A stretch of DNA of 64,000 nt from PALSA-612 sp963776735 (GCA_963776735.1 CAVZNV010000015.1:186001-250000), one strand, 5' to 3'. Counted from the stretch's first letter, positions 8,628 through 17,686 are shown. Notes: generated from the sequence alone by a model not told the origin. A program made the numbers and translations.

Positions 8628-9931
8628 ATGAGCGACGAGCGCGAGCGCTTCCTGATCCGCTACGCCGCGGGCTTCGCGCCGTTCGTCGTCGCGCGGGCGG
8701 AGGGTGCCTGGGTCGAGACGACCGACGGGAGACGCGTGCTCGACTTCACGTCCGGCCAGATTGCTCGACGATCGGACACGGCCATCCGCGCATCGCCGAC
8801 GCGATCCGGCAGTCGCTCGACGAGGTCGTCCACCTCAACTCCTGGATGCTGTCGGAGCCCGTGCTGGAGCTGGCGGCGCGGCTCGCCGGGCTCGTCCCCG
8901 CGCCGCTCGAGCGGTCGATCCTGCTCAACACCGGCTCGGAGGCCAACGAGGTCGCGCTCAAGCTCGCGAAGCTTCACACCGGCCGCTTCGAGGTTGTCGG
9001 GCTGACGCGCAGCTTCCACGGGCTCTTGACGGGGATCACGTCCGTGAACTTCTCGATGGCGCACGCCGGCTACGGGCCGCTGCTGCCCGGGTCCTTCGCG
9101 CTGCCGGCGCCGTACGCGTACCGCTGCCCGATCCGGCACTGCGACGGTCAGTGCGACTGCACGTGCCTCGACGCCGGCTTCGAGCTCGTCGACCAGCAGT
9201 CGGTCGGCTCGCTGGCGGCGGCGATCGCCGAGCCGATCCTCTCGACGGGCGGGATCATCGTCCCGCCGGACGGCTATCTCGCGCGACTGGCGGAGCACTG
9301 CGCGCGGCGAGAGATGCTGCTCGTGCTCGACGAAGCGCAGACGTGCCTCGGCCGGCTCGGGACGATGTTCGCGTTCGAGCGCGAGGGCGTCGTGCCGGAC
9401 TTCCTCTCGCTGTCGAAGACGCTCGGCGGCGGGCTCCCACTTGCGGCGACCGTCACCTCGGCAGCGATCGCCGAGGACTGCGAGCGCAAGGGCTTCCTGC
9501 ACGTCACCTCACACGTGTCCGACCCGCTCCCGGCCGCCGCGGGCCTGGCCGTGCTGGACGTGATCGAGGAGGAGAGCCTGGTCGAGCGGGCGGCGACCGC
9601 GGGCGAGTACCTGCTGGCGCGCCTGCGCGAGCTCCAGGAACGGCACGAGCAGATCGGCGACGTGCGCGGGCGCGGGCTGCTCGTCGGGCTCGAGCTCGTC
9701 ACCGACCGCGCGTCGAAGGAGCCTGCGGACGCGCTCGGTCGCGCGGTCACCGACGAGTGTCTCGAGCGCGGGCTGTCGATGAACATCGTGCGGTCGGGGA
9801 AGATCGCGAACTGCTTCCGGCTCGCGCCGCCGCTGACCGTGACCGAGGACGAGATCGACACCGCCGTCGAGATCCTGGACGCGTCGCTCCGCGCCGTGCT
9901 CGACCGCGACGCGAGCCTCGTCTCGGGCTGA
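8628..9931 (+). pseudogene. Frameshifted class III aminotransferase, 2,2-dialkylglycine decarboxylase-like
   Basis: Two frames together make one PLP enzyme of fold type I. ATG 8628 encodes MSDERERFLIRYAAGFAPF through VLDFTSGQ. The protein then continues in the next frame as CSTIGHGHPRIADAIRQSL to the stop at 9931. The break is at about 8760-8762, where CAGATTGCTCG fits an original CAGATGTGCTCG with one G lost. Conserved parts include NTGSEANEVALKLAK, LDEAQTCLGRLGTMFAF and the PLP lysine region LSKTLGGGLPLAATVTS. These and THVSDPLPAAAGLAVLDV-like sequence resemble dialkylglycine decarboxylase, which decarboxylates and transaminates alpha,alpha-dialkyl amino acids. Whether the shift is real or a sequencing error cannot be decided here. 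Confidence 0.82.
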
Positions 9932-9938
9932 CGCGCTG

Positions 9939-11057
9939 GTGGACGAGCTCGCCCGCCTGACGGCCGACCTCGTCGCCATCGACTCCGTCAACCCGTCGCT
10001 CGTCGCCGGTGCAGCGGGAGAGCGGCAGATCGCCCACTTCGTCGCCGCGTGGATGCAGAGCGCCGGACTCGAGGTCGAAGTGCTCGAGCCGGTGAGCGGC
10101 CGGCCGAGCGTCGTCGGCATCGCGCGCGGCTCCGGCGGCGGGCGGTCGCTGATGCTGAACGCGCACCTGGACACGGTCGGTGCCACAGGCATGGAGACGC
10201 CGTTCACACCGCGGGTCGAAGGCGACCGGCTGTACGGGCGCGGCGCACTCGACATGAAGGGAAGCCTGGCCGCGGTCATGCTCGCGGCCCGCGAGGCGGC
10301 CGGGCTCGGGCTGCGCGGCGACGTCGTCGTCGCGGCTGTCGCCGACGAGGAAGCCGGCAGCGTCGGTACCGAAGCAGTGCTCGAACGGCTCCGCACCGAC
10401 GGCGCCATCGTCGCCGAACCGACGTGGCTGAAGCTCGCGATCGCGCACCGTGGCTTCGTCGGCTTCGAGATCACGGTCGCCGGACGCGCTGCGCACGGAT
10501 CGCGGCCCGACCGCGGCGTCGACGCGATCGTCCGCATGGGCCGGGTCCTCGTCGGGCTCGAGGAGCTCGACCGGCGGCTCCAATCGGTGCCCGCGCACCC
10601 GCTGCTCCGCACCGGCTCGGCCCACGCGTCCGTGATCGAAGGCGGGCAGGAGCTGTCGAGCTACCCGGAGCGCTGCGTGCTGCTCGGCGAGCGGCGGACG
10701 CTCCCGGGCGAGACGACCGTGGACGTCGAGCGCGAGCTGGCGGCGATCCTCGCCACGGCCGGCCGCGGCGACCCGCAGTTCAGCGCCGAGGTACGCGTCC
10801 CGTTCGCTCGCGACGCGTACGAACTGCCGGCCGGCGACCCGTTCGCCGAGCTCGTCGGGCGCCACGCCGGCGGGCCGGAGATCGTCGGCATGCCGTTCTG
10901 GGCCGATTCCGGCCTGATCGCGGCAGCCGGGATCCCGACCGTCCTCCTCGGCCCCGGCGGCGAAGGCCTGCACGAGACCGAGGAGTGGGTCGACCTGAAC
11001 GACCTGCGGCGGTGCCTGGACGTCTATCTCGCGGTCGCCTGCGAGTTCTGCGCCTAG
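9939..11057 (+). CDS. M20-family metallopeptidase (ArgE/DapE-like deacylase)
   Basis: A 372-residue zinc hydrolase of the M20 family, which cleaves amide bonds of N-acylated amino acids or small peptides. Metal and catalytic residues are visible: NAHLDTV (His, Asp), GRGALDMKG (bridging Asp), ADEEAGSVG (Glu-Glu pair), and EGLHETEEW near the C-terminus (His). A dimerisation domain with AHRGFVGFEITVAGRAAHGSRP lies between. GTG 9939 follows the aminotransferase stop by 8 bp, so the two probably form an operon that handles amino acid derivatives. The 3' end overlaps the convergent small membrane gene by 4 bp. Confidence 0.9.
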   Translation: MDELARLTADLVAIDSVNPSLVAGAAGERQIAHFVAAWMQSAGLEVEVLEPVSGRPSVVGIARGSGGGRSLMLNAHLDTVGATGMETPFTPRVEGDRLYGRGALDMKGSLAAVMLAAREAAGLGLRGDVVVAAVADEEAGSVGTEAVLERLRTDGAIVAEPTWLKLAIAHRGFVGFEITVAGRAAHGSRPDRGVDAIVRMGRVLVGLEELDRRLQSVPAHPLLRTGSAHASVIEGGQELSSYPERCVLLGERRTLPGETTVDVERELAAILATAGRGDPQFSAEVRVPFARDAYELPAGDPFAELVGRHAGGPEIVGMPFWADSGLIAAAGIPTVLLGPGGEGLHETEEWVDLNDLRRCLDVYLAVACEFCA

Positions 11058-11350
11058 ATCGCGTAGACCACGACGACGACGACGATCAGCGCCGGCACGA
11101 GCAGCACGAAGGACGCGAGGGCCGTGACGCCGGCGAGAAACACGAGCCGCCGACCGCGAGCGCCGAAGGCGGCCGTGACCGGCACGGCGACAAGTGCTGC
11201 AGCGATGGGATAGAGCCAAGCCTTCGCTCCAAAAGAGTCGAAGGAGGTCACCATCGCCAGCGCCGTCAGTGCAGCGAGTGCGAACGCTGCCGCAAGCGAT
11301 CTGTCCTCCGTCTGGGCTTCTCGGCTGATTCCCTCGAAGAGGGACCGCAC
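11054..11350 (-). CDS. Small membrane protein, three predicted helices
   Basis: A 98-residue protein, not recognised as a named family. A short polar N-terminus is followed by three hydrophobic stretches (FALAALTALAMV, YPIAAALVAVPVTAAF, VFLAGVTALASFVLLVPALIVVVVVV). GTG 11350 begins 4 bp after the methyltransferase stop codon, so it is likely translated from the same mRNA. The frame is open upstream inside the methyltransferase gene, but that part is arginine/serine-rich and looks like shadow sequence. No function is proposed. Confidence 0.6.
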   Translation of the reverse strand: MRSLFEGISREAQTEDRSLAAAFALAALTALAMVTSFDSFGAKAWLYPIAAALVAVPVTAAFGARGRRLVFLAGVTALASFVLLVPALIVVVVVVYAI

Positions 11351-11354
11351 CGAT

Positions 11355-12101
11355 CTACGTCGCCACGAGAACGAGCCTGGTGTCGCGCGAGAGCGGCGTG
11401 CCGTCGAAGTCCCCGTGGCAGGCGACGTGCTCGAAGCCGGCTGCGCGGACCATCGCAACCAGCTCGGTCGCCGTGTACACACGGCACTCGTACTCGACGC
11501 GGACGCGCTCGCCCTCCACTGGCACGAGCTCGTGGCGCACGACCGTGACGCCCCGCTCGAAGTCGATCTGCCGGTCCTCGATCAGCACGTCACCATCGGG
11601 CAGCTCTTCCCACGACCTCGGGCTGTAGATGTGCATCAGCCGGTCGCGGTGCATCGTCTCGACCACGAGCGTTCCACCAGGGCGCAGCACGCGCCGGAAC
11701 TCGCGGATCGCCTGCAGATCGCCGTCGTCGCCCCAGTAGCCGGGCGAGGTGAAGAGGTTCGCGACGCAGTCGAAGCTCGCGCCGGCGAACGGCAGCTCGC
11801 GGTAGTCGGCCTGCACCCACTGCGGCCACTCGTTGTCGCCGCCGCGGCGACGTGCCTCGGCGAGCTGGGACTCGGAGTAGTCCGAGCCGACGACATGGAG
11901 GCCGAGCCGGGCGAACTCGAGCGAGTGCCGTCCGTAGCCGCACGGGCAGTCGAGGAGGTCGGCCCCGGGCTCGAGGCCGACGAGGCGCACGAGGCCTTCG
12001 GCCTGCTTCGGCCCGGTGTCGGGATCGGCGAGCGCTCCGTAGGTGCGGAGGTACAGCTCGCCGAACATGACGGACCAGGCGCTCTCGCGGTCGTCGGACA
12101 C
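11355..12101 (-). CDS. Class I SAM-dependent methyltransferase
   Basis: A 248-residue Rossmann-fold methyltransferase. The SAM-binding region reads GADLLDCPCGYGRHSLEFARLGLHVVGSDYSESQL, with the glycine-rich loop as CGYG. Motif II is FDCVANLFTSPGYW, and LRPGGTLVVETMHRD is the post-motif. The substrate is unknown. GTG 12101 gives a start just before the conserved part and leaves 26 bp to the divergent cytidine deaminase start. TATGCT at 12111-12116 on this strand is a candidate -10, 9 bases before the start. A small membrane protein gene follows 4 bp downstream. Confidence 0.88.
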   Translation of the reverse strand: MSDDRESAWSVMFGELYLRTYGALADPDTGPKQAEGLVRLVGLEPGADLLDCPCGYGRHSLEFARLGLHVVGSDYSESQLAEARRRGGDNEWPQWVQADYRELPFAGASFDCVANLFTSPGYWGDDGDLQAIREFRRVLRPGGTLVVETMHRDRLMHIYSPRSWEELPDGDVLIEDRQIDFERGVTVVRHELVPVEGERVRVEYECRVYTATELVAMVRAAGFEHVACHGDFDGTPLSRDTRLVLVAT

Positions 12102-12127
12102 GGCCCGGGGAGCATATTCTCCGGCTT
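12102..12127. promoter_or_regulatory. Compact divergent promoter, methyltransferase / cytidine deaminase
   Basis: Only 26 bp separate the two divergent GTG start codons. Overlapping TANNNT hexamers face both ways: TATGCT (minus, 12111-12116, 9 bases before GTG 12101) and TATTCT (plus, 12115-12120, 7 bases before GTG 12128). Neither gene has room for a ribosome-binding site in a 5' leader, so both transcripts would be leaderless. This is inference from spacing and motif. Confidence 0.45.
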
Positions 12128-12607
12128 GTGACGAACCTGACCCCGGAGCAGGACAAGGCCCTCGACGCCGCGATCCTCGCACTCGAGCAGTCGTACAGCC
12201 CCTACTCGGGCTTTTGCGTCGGTGCGTGCGTGGTTCTGGATGACGACACGTTCGTCACGGGCGCGAACGTCGAGAACGCGTCGTACGGTGCCACGATCTG
12301 CGCCGAGCGCTCCGCTGTCGTGCGGGCGAACGCCGAGTGCGGCAAGCGGCTGTTCAAGGGGATCGCGATCACCGGAAAACCGAGGTCGAAAGAGAACGAC
12401 GAGTGGCACGAGCTCGCCGCGCCGTGCGGCGTCTGCCGGCAGGTGCTCTTCGAGATGACCGACCTGAGCGAGATCGTGCGGGATCCCTGGGTCGTTCTCG
12501 GCACTCCCAGCAAGGGCAACGTGAAGGTCACGAGCGTGCGCTGCCTCCTGCCAGATCCCTTCGGGCCGAGCAGCCTGGGCATCAAGCTCGAAGACTTCCG
12601 GGCCTGA
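12128..12607 (+). CDS. cdd: Cytidine deaminase
   Basis: A 159-residue zinc-dependent cytidine deaminase that converts (deoxy)cytidine to (deoxy)uridine for pyrimidine salvage. The active-site motifs are clear: SPYSGFCVGA, NVENASYGATICAERSAVV (zinc Cys and catalytic Glu) and APCGVCRQVLFE (two zinc cysteines). Length is somewhat above the usual ~130 residues because of an insert after ITGKPRSKENDE and a C-terminal tail. GTG 12128 is the first start and matches the conserved N-terminus. Confidence 0.93.
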   Translation: MTNLTPEQDKALDAAILALEQSYSPYSGFCVGACVVLDDDTFVTGANVENASYGATICAERSAVVRANAECGKRLFKGIAITGKPRSKENDEWHELAAPCGVCRQVLFEMTDLSEIVRDPWVVLGTPSKGNVKVTSVRCLLPDPFGPSSLGIKLEDFRA

Positions 12608-12653
12608 GCTGACCGCGACCGCGCGCCTCTTCGGCCTCGCGACGGCGCTGACG

Positions 12654-13820
12654 GTGGTCGGGGTAGGCCTGTCCGACGGAGGCTTCTTCCCGCAGACGTG
12701 GCGCTGGACGACGCTCGCCGTGCTTGCCGCGGCCGGAGCGGTGCTGATGCTGTCCGACCGAGTGGTGCTCTCGCGCCGCGAGGTGACTTCCGTCTCGATC
12801 CTGCTCGCCTTCGCGGGCTGGAACCTGGTGTCGTGGGCGTGGTCGTCGACGCCGGCGCTCGCCGGCCCCGAGGCCGAGCGGGCGCTGCTCTACGCCTCCG
12901 CCCTGCTCGCGTTCCTCGTCGTCTTCGACGCACGCGCGACGGTGCCGGTGCTCATCGGGCTGCTCGGCGCCTCGACGTTCCTGTCGGCGTGGGCGCTCGG
13001 CGATCACGCGAGCTCGACGGCCGCGCCCGGTCCGCTCGTCGGCCCGCTCGGGTATGCGAACGGTGCCGCCGAGGTGGCGGCCGTCGGGATCGTCGTCGCC
13101 GTCGGCCTCGGGCTCGAGTGGAGCGGCGGCGGGCGGCTCGCGGTGCTCCTGCCGCTGGCGATCCTCGTACCGACGCTCGCGCTCGCGGAGAGCAGCGGCG
13201 CCGCGCTGGCCACCGTTGCCGGGCTCTGCGTTCTCGCGCTCGCCTCTCGTGATCGCATGCGGCGCCCGGCGATCGCCCTCGCCTGCGTCGCCGGCGCGAT
13301 CGTCGCGGCGGTCGCGCTCATCGGCGCGCTGGGTCGCGGGAACATCCGCTGGTCGTACTGGAACGCCGCGCTCCACGACTACGCCGCGCATCCGGTTCTC
13401 GGCTCCGGCGCCGGGTCGTTCGGCCGCTACTGGGCGCTCCACAAGACAACCAAGCTCGGCGCGCTCGACGCACACAGCCTGTTCGTCGAGTCGCTCGCTG
13501 AGCTCGGCCTCGTCGGCCTCGCGCTCGTCGTCGCCTACCTCGTCACCGTCTTCCTGGCCGCACGCGAGAACGCGGGCCGATGGCGCGCAGTGACGACGGC
13601 CGCGTTCGCGACGTACGTCGTCCACACGGGGGTTGACTGGGACTGGGAGCTGCCCGCGACGACGCTGCCGGGAATCGTGCTGGCCGGGATGCTGCTCGCA
13701 GGCGCGCGGCCTGCGGGCGCGAAGCGGCTCTCCGAGGATCGGCGGCTCGTGCTCGCCGTGGCCGTCGCCGCCTTCGCGATCCTGGCGCTCGTCAGGCTGA
13801 AGACGGCGCCCGGTACCTGA
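12654..13820 (+). CDS. O-antigen ligase/polymerase-like (Wzy/WaaL family) membrane protein
   Basis: A roughly 388-residue polytopic protein with about ten hydrophobic helices. It carries the family's periplasmic-loop signature NIRWSYWNAALHDYAAHPVLGSGAGSFGRYW followed by DAHSLFVESLAELGLVGL. Members join or polymerise surface polysaccharide units. GTG 12654 is the first conventional start. The frame stays open back to CTG 12609, two bases after the cytidine deaminase stop, and that extension adds a hydrophobic segment (RLFGLATALTVVGVGL), so the true start may be there. The partner pathway is not in view, but an epimerase and a second ligase-like gene are in the window. Confidence 0.78.
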   Translation: MVGVGLSDGGFFPQTWRWTTLAVLAAAGAVLMLSDRVVLSRREVTSVSILLAFAGWNLVSWAWSSTPALAGPEAERALLYASALLAFLVVFDARATVPVLIGLLGASTFLSAWALGDHASSTAAPGPLVGPLGYANGAAEVAAVGIVVAVGLGLEWSGGGRLAVLLPLAILVPTLALAESSGAALATVAGLCVLALASRDRMRRPAIALACVAGAIVAAVALIGALGRGNIRWSYWNAALHDYAAHPVLGSGAGSFGRYWALHKTTKLGALDAHSLFVESLAELGLVGLALVVAYLVTVFLAARENAGRWRAVTTAAFATYVVHTGVDWDWELPATTLPGIVLAGMLLAGARPAGAKRLSEDRRLVLAVAVAAFAILALVRLKTAPGT

Positions 13821-13872
13821 CCGGAGCGGACACGTTGACTCAATCCGCCCGGCTCCCTAGACTCGCGGCAAC

Positions 13873-14736
13873 GTGAGCGCAAGTCTTCGCCGTCGTCGAG
13901 GCGCCCGGGTCGTGATCGGCCTGCTCTTCGTCGGGCTCGGGCTTTACGCGGTCGGCTCGCTCGGCGCGTCGATCGGCTCACGCAAGAGCGCGTCGGTCGC
14001 CGAATACCAGTACCCCGAGGTGGATATCAGCGCCAACCCGACCTCTGTGGCCCCCGGGTCGACCTCGACGCTGACGTGGACGACGACCAACGTCGATTCC
14101 TGTGAGGCGTACGGCGACTGGTCGGGCTCGAAGCCTCTGTCGGGCAGCGAGAGCGTGCTCGTCTGGGGGTGGGAGCACGGCTTCTACGAACTGGAATGCA
14201 GCGGGATCTGGGGAGAGGGAGGATCCGGCGCGTTCGTGCAGTCGACCGCGCCGCTGGCGTTGCGCGCCGTCGTCGACCAGCGCCAGTTCTTCGTCGACGA
14301 CATCTCCGAGAACGTTCCCGGGTTCGCGCAGACGTTCACGGTCGGCGTCTCTGGCTGGCTCACGGACATCAACGTGAACGGAACGGGCGCGAACCCGTCC
14401 GACGTGCTCTCGATCACCAGGACGACGCAGTCCGGCACGCCCTCGAGCTCCGTCCTTTACTCGACGACGCTCTTGCACCAGAGCACGGTCGGGAACGTGC
14501 ACCTGACGAAGCCCGTCTTCGTCCTCACGGGCCAGCATTACGCGATCACCGTCGTCGCCCCCAACGGCCTCTCGGACCCGCAGACCGACTACACGTACTA
14601 CCTCTACAGCTGCGCAAGCTCGTACTCGCGCGGCACGTCCTACTATCTCGACGGCCAGGGCACCTGGACCGAGTCGCCCGGCTGCGACGACGTCTTCGCG
14701 ACGTGGGTCGTGCAGCGGATCAAGGTCTCGCCCTGA
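13873..14736 (+). CDS. Secreted or membrane-anchored protein of unknown function
   Basis: A 287-residue protein. It has a basic N-terminus and one hydrophobic segment (VVIGLLFVGLGLYAVGSL), i.e. a signal anchor, then a short Ig-like block (ISANPTSVAPGSTSTLTWTTTNVDSCEAYG). A beta-rich domain follows with FAQTFTVGVSGWLTDINV and two Cys pairs. It resembles secreted adhesive or carbohydrate-interacting proteins, but I do not recognise a family. GTG 13873 has TAGACT at 13858-13863, 9 bases upstream, as a candidate -10. It ends directly against the convergent epimerase gene. Confidence 0.65.
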   Translation: MSASLRRRRGARVVIGLLFVGLGLYAVGSLGASIGSRKSASVAEYQYPEVDISANPTSVAPGSTSTLTWTTTNVDSCEAYGDWSGSKPLSGSESVLVWGWEHGFYELECSGIWGEGGSGAFVQSTAPLALRAVVDQRQFFVDDISENVPGFAQTFTVGVSGWLTDINVNGTGANPSDVLSITRTTQSGTPSSSVLYSTTLLHQSTVGNVHLTKPVFVLTGQHYAITVVAPNGLSDPQTDYTYYLYSCASSYSRGTSYYLDGQGTWTESPGCDDVFATWVVQRIKVSP

Positions 14737-15771
14737 TCAGCTGACGCGCTTCAGGAGAGCGAGCGCCTGCTGGTTCCACGGCATCCGGTGCGTCGTCCCC
14801 GCTCGGCCGAGCGTGCCCCGATGCTCGAGATACCAGTGGTACGTGCGGCAGAGCGCCTCCGCGTTCGAGTAGCGCGCGTGCCAGCCGAGGAGGCGCTCGG
14901 CCTTCGAGACGTCGACGAACGAGTCGCGGTGCGCGGTCTTGTAGTGCCACTCGGCGAGCGGCGACACGCGCGCGAGCTCGAGGGCGCGGAGAGCGACCTC
15001 GGCCGGGCGGGCAGGCACGGGTTGGAGCCGGCTGGTGGAGTCTGCGTGATCGATCAGCGCCTGCAAATCGGCGCGGACGGTGCCGAACTCCTGCGCGCCG
15101 ACGTTGATCGCCTGGCCTGCGGCTGCCTCGGCCGACGCGGCGCGCACGACGGCGTCGACGAGATCCTCGACGGCGAGCAGCTGGTAGCGGTTGTTCCCGT
15201 CGCCGAGCACGTAGATGCGGCGGCCGTCGTGGATCCAGTCGAAGAGGATCTCGAAGACTCCGAGCCGTTCCGGGCCGATGAAGGTCTTCGGCCGGACGAT
15301 CACGACCTCGTGCCCGCGGCGCGCGAACTCGAGGCAGACGCGCTCGGCCTCGATCTTCGAGCCGCCGTAGGCGCCGACGCCGACGAGCGGGGCGTCCTCG
15401 AAGATCGGGTGGACCTTCGGCACGCCGTAGACGGCGGTGGACGAGATGAAGACGGAGCGCTTGACGCCTGCGTCGGCCGCCGCGCCGAGCACCGACGCGG
15501 TGCCGCCGATGTTGACGGCGACGATCTCGTCCCGCGAGCCACGGATCGGCAACGCGGCGGCGGCGTGCACGAGCAGGTCGGCGCCGGCGACGAGCTGCGC
15601 GGCCGCCGCCGGGTCGCGGACGTCGCCGCGCAACTCCTCGACCGCGCCTTCGAGTGGCGCGTCGTCGAGCGGAGCGAGGTCGAGCGTGCGCACCGTGTGC
15701 CCGTCGGCGACAAGCCTCCGCGCCAGGTGCAGGCCGAGGAACCCGGCGCCTCCGGAGATCGCCCAGAGCAT
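14737..15771 (-). CDS. NAD-dependent epimerase/dehydratase (extended SDR)
   Basis: A 344-residue extended short-chain dehydrogenase. The Rossmann glycine motif is GGAGFLG at residues 7-13. NVGA- and HAAA-type blocks follow, then the catalytic SSTAVYG and YGGSK (YxxxK). Members modify nucleotide sugars or oxidise 3-beta-hydroxysteroids. The C-terminal region DVSKAERLLGWHARYSNAEA fits nucleotide-sugar epimerases. ATG 15771 begins the domain exactly. The upstream copCD-like frame has no stop and runs 472 bases into this gene on the same strand. Substrate unknown. Confidence 0.87.
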   Translation of the reverse strand: MLWAISGGAGFLGLHLARRLVADGHTVRTLDLAPLDDAPLEGAVEELRGDVRDPAAAAQLVAGADLLVHAAAALPIRGSRDEIVAVNIGGTASVLGAAADAGVKRSVFISSTAVYGVPKVHPIFEDAPLVGVGAYGGSKIEAERVCLEFARRGHEVVIVRPKTFIGPERLGVFEILFDWIHDGRRIYVLGDGNNRYQLLAVEDLVDAVVRAASAEAAAGQAINVGAQEFGTVRADLQALIDHADSTSRLQPVPARPAEVALRALELARVSPLAEWHYKTAHRDSFVDVSKAERLLGWHARYSNAEALCRTYHWYLEHRGTLGRAGTTHRMPWNQQALALLKRVS

Positions 15772-17090
15772 CTGCCCACGCTAGCGATGCGAGGCGGCGC
15801 CGCCTGCGGCGGCTGCGGAGCGGTGCGAGAGGGCGGCTTCGAGTTGACGAGGAACGCGGCCACGAGCAGCACGGCGAGGCCGACGGTCATCTCGCCCGCG
15901 AGGCTCGGCCGGACCCGCCGCTGTACGTCCGGCACGCGGACGCGCGGCTCGACGACGAAGTGGTGCACGGCGCCCCAGAGCAGCACGAGCGCGACGAGCG
16001 AGAGCTTGACGATCAGCACGTGCCCGTACCCCGTCGTCCACAGGTCGGACAGGGACGGCAGGCGCAGGACGCTGAGGTAGATGCCGGCCGCGAGCAGGAG
16101 CGCGATCAGCACCGGCGCGAACCGCGCGAAGCGGACGAACGCGTCGCCGCGCAGCGCCGGCGCCGTGAGGAAGACGGCGAGCAGCATCATGAGCCCGCCC
16201 GCCCACAGGGACGCCGACGAGAGGTGCACCCAGTCGGCGAGCTCCGACCACTTCGACGTCGGCGGGTCGAATGCCGAATGACCCGAGAGCGACAGGCCCG
16301 AGGCGAGCACGAGCGACAGCGCCAGAGCTGGCCAGAGGAAGACTCGCTCCCGGTCGGTGAGCCAGGCCAGGAAGATCAGCGCGGTGACGACTGCAAAGCC
16401 GAGCGTCATCACGACGAACGCCTCGCCGAAGCGCGTGCCGTCGGCGAACGGCGTCAGGTCGCCGTAGAGGAACCTGCTGAACGGGAGCTGGAGCGCGTCC
16501 TCGGCCCGGAGCAGGAACGCGAGGCAGCCGACCTGGATCGCCGCGACGACACCGCCGAGCGCGAGCCAGTAGAAGACGCGTTCGAGCCGCTCGGGCACCC
16601 GGCGGGGTAGCACGACGAGCCGGAAGGCGATGCCGCCGATCACGAGCGCGAGGCTGACGAAGAGGAGCCAGCGGAGCACGTTCTCGGTCGTCGTCGGGCC
16701 GGACGAGCCGTAGGCGTCGTTCGGCGGCGGCGCGGCGACGCGGACGCCGAACGTGTAGACGCCCGAAACCACGTGACCGTCGCCGGAGAGCGCCTGCCAG
16801 CGCACGGTGTAGGCGCCGGTCGGCAGGTGCGCGAGCGGGGCGACGATCGCGTGCCCGCCGCTCTCCACGTGCACTCCGCGCGCGTAGTCGCGCCCGTGCA
16901 CGTCGTAGACCTTGATCGCTCCCGGGAAGACCTTCACGCCCTGGTCGAAGTCGATCTCCACCTGCGTCGGGGCGCGCTCGAGGCGCTGCCGGTAGCCCGG
17001 CTCGGAACGCTTGATCGACGCATGCGCGAACGCCGTCGCCGGCGCGACGAGCGTCGCCAGGAGCGCGCCGCAGAGGATCAGCCGCCTCAC
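15300..17090 (-). CDS. CopC-CopD fusion copper resistance protein; recognised part ends near 15790
   Basis: A signal peptide (LILCGALLATLVAPATAFA) leads to a CopC domain beginning HASIKRSEPG, whose N-terminal His is the family's copper ligand, with DGHVVSGVYTFGV at its end. A CopD domain of about eight helices follows (HSAFDPPTSKWSELADWVHLSSASLWAGGL). CopC binds copper outside the cell and CopD moves it across the membrane. The recognisable protein ends near TAPQPPQAAPP, about 15790. The frame then stays open to 15300, overlapping the epimerase gene by 472 bases. A TAG at 15781-15783 in another frame suggests a one-base indel just upstream. ATG 17090 overlaps the preceding gene as ATGA. Confidence 0.8.
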   Translation of the reverse strand: MRRLILCGALLATLVAPATAFAHASIKRSEPGYRQRLERAPTQVEIDFDQGVKVFPGAIKVYDVHGRDYARGVHVESGGHAIVAPLAHLPTGAYTVRWQALSGDGHVVSGVYTFGVRVAAPPPNDAYGSSGPTTTENVLRWLLFVSLALVIGGIAFRLVVLPRRVPERLERVFYWLALGGVVAAIQVGCLAFLLRAEDALQLPFSRFLYGDLTPFADGTRFGEAFVVMTLGFAVVTALIFLAWLTDRERVFLWPALALSLVLASGLSLSGHSAFDPPTSKWSELADWVHLSSASLWAGGLMMLLAVFLTAPALRGDAFVRFARFAPVLIALLLAAGIYLSVLRLPSLSDLWTTGYGHVLIVKLSLVALVLLWGAVHHFVVEPRVRVPDVQRRVRPSLAGEMTVGLAVLLVAAFLVNSKPPSRTAPQPPQAAPPRIASVGRCSGRSPEAPGSSACTWRGGLSPTGTRCARSTSLRSTTRHSKARSRSCAATSATRRRPRSSSPAPTCSCTPPPRCRSVARGTRSSPSTSAAPRRCSARRPTQASSAPSSSRPPPSTACRRSTRSSRTPRSSASAPTAARRSRPSASASSSRAAGTRS

Positions 17091-17686
17091 CGGTGCGGGT
17101 TCCCCGCCTCCGGCGAGAGGTGCCCGAAGATCGGCGCCGTGTCACGGTCGGCGTAGAGGACGGTCGACACCGACACGAGCAGAGCTGCGAAGCACAGGCC
17201 GGTCACGATCGAGCGCGGCCGGATCGAGAGCGCGACCGGGATGAGCGCGCCGCCGATCGCGATCCAGCCGAGCAGGTGGTGCCCGAACGCGGCGCGCGAG
17301 TAGAACCAGCCGTTCTGCTCGTGCACGAGGATCGCGACACCGCCGACGAAGAGTCCGATCGCGAGCGTCAGGTTCCAGAGCGGGCTCTTGAGCTTCCCCG
17401 CTGCGAGGCCGAGCTGCGCGCCGCCGGCGAGCATCATCGTCTCGGCCCACGAGCCGTGGGCGACCATGTGGACCGCAGAGTTGGTGTAGAAGACCATCAC
17501 CGGGAACATCAGCAACCCCATCGCGAACAGCACGCCCGGGAACAGGTAGCGCCGCCACGGCCGCCGGTCCCAGACCTCCCCGCCGACGACGCTGCGCGCC
17601 GCAAAGCAGAGCGCGAGGATCAGGAAGCCGGTCGCGAACCACCAGTGGATGAACTCGGACTTCGGCTGCAGGGCGGCGACGATCAC
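17087..17686 (-). CDS. Polytopic membrane protein in the copCD operon
   Basis: A 199-residue protein with about six hydrophobic helices, including FIHWWFATGFLILALCFAA, YLFPGVLFAMGLLMFPVMVF and LLGWIAIGGALIPVALSI. Histidines near membrane edges (IHWW, VHMVAHGSW, FGHHLLGW) could bind metal or heme, but I do not recognise a family. GTG 17686 overlaps the upstream gene's stop as GTGA, and its own stop overlaps the copCD ATG, so all three are translationally coupled. The context suggests a membrane accessory to copper handling or respiration. That role is inference. Confidence 0.65.
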   Translation of the reverse strand: MIVAALQPKSEFIHWWFATGFLILALCFAARSVVGGEVWDRRPWRRYLFPGVLFAMGLLMFPVMVFYTNSAVHMVAHGSWAETMMLAGGAQLGLAAGKLKSPLWNLTLAIGLFVGGVAILVHEQNGWFYSRAAFGHHLLGWIAIGGALIPVALSIRPRSIVTGLCFAALLVSVSTVLYADRDTAPIFGHLSPEAGNPHR

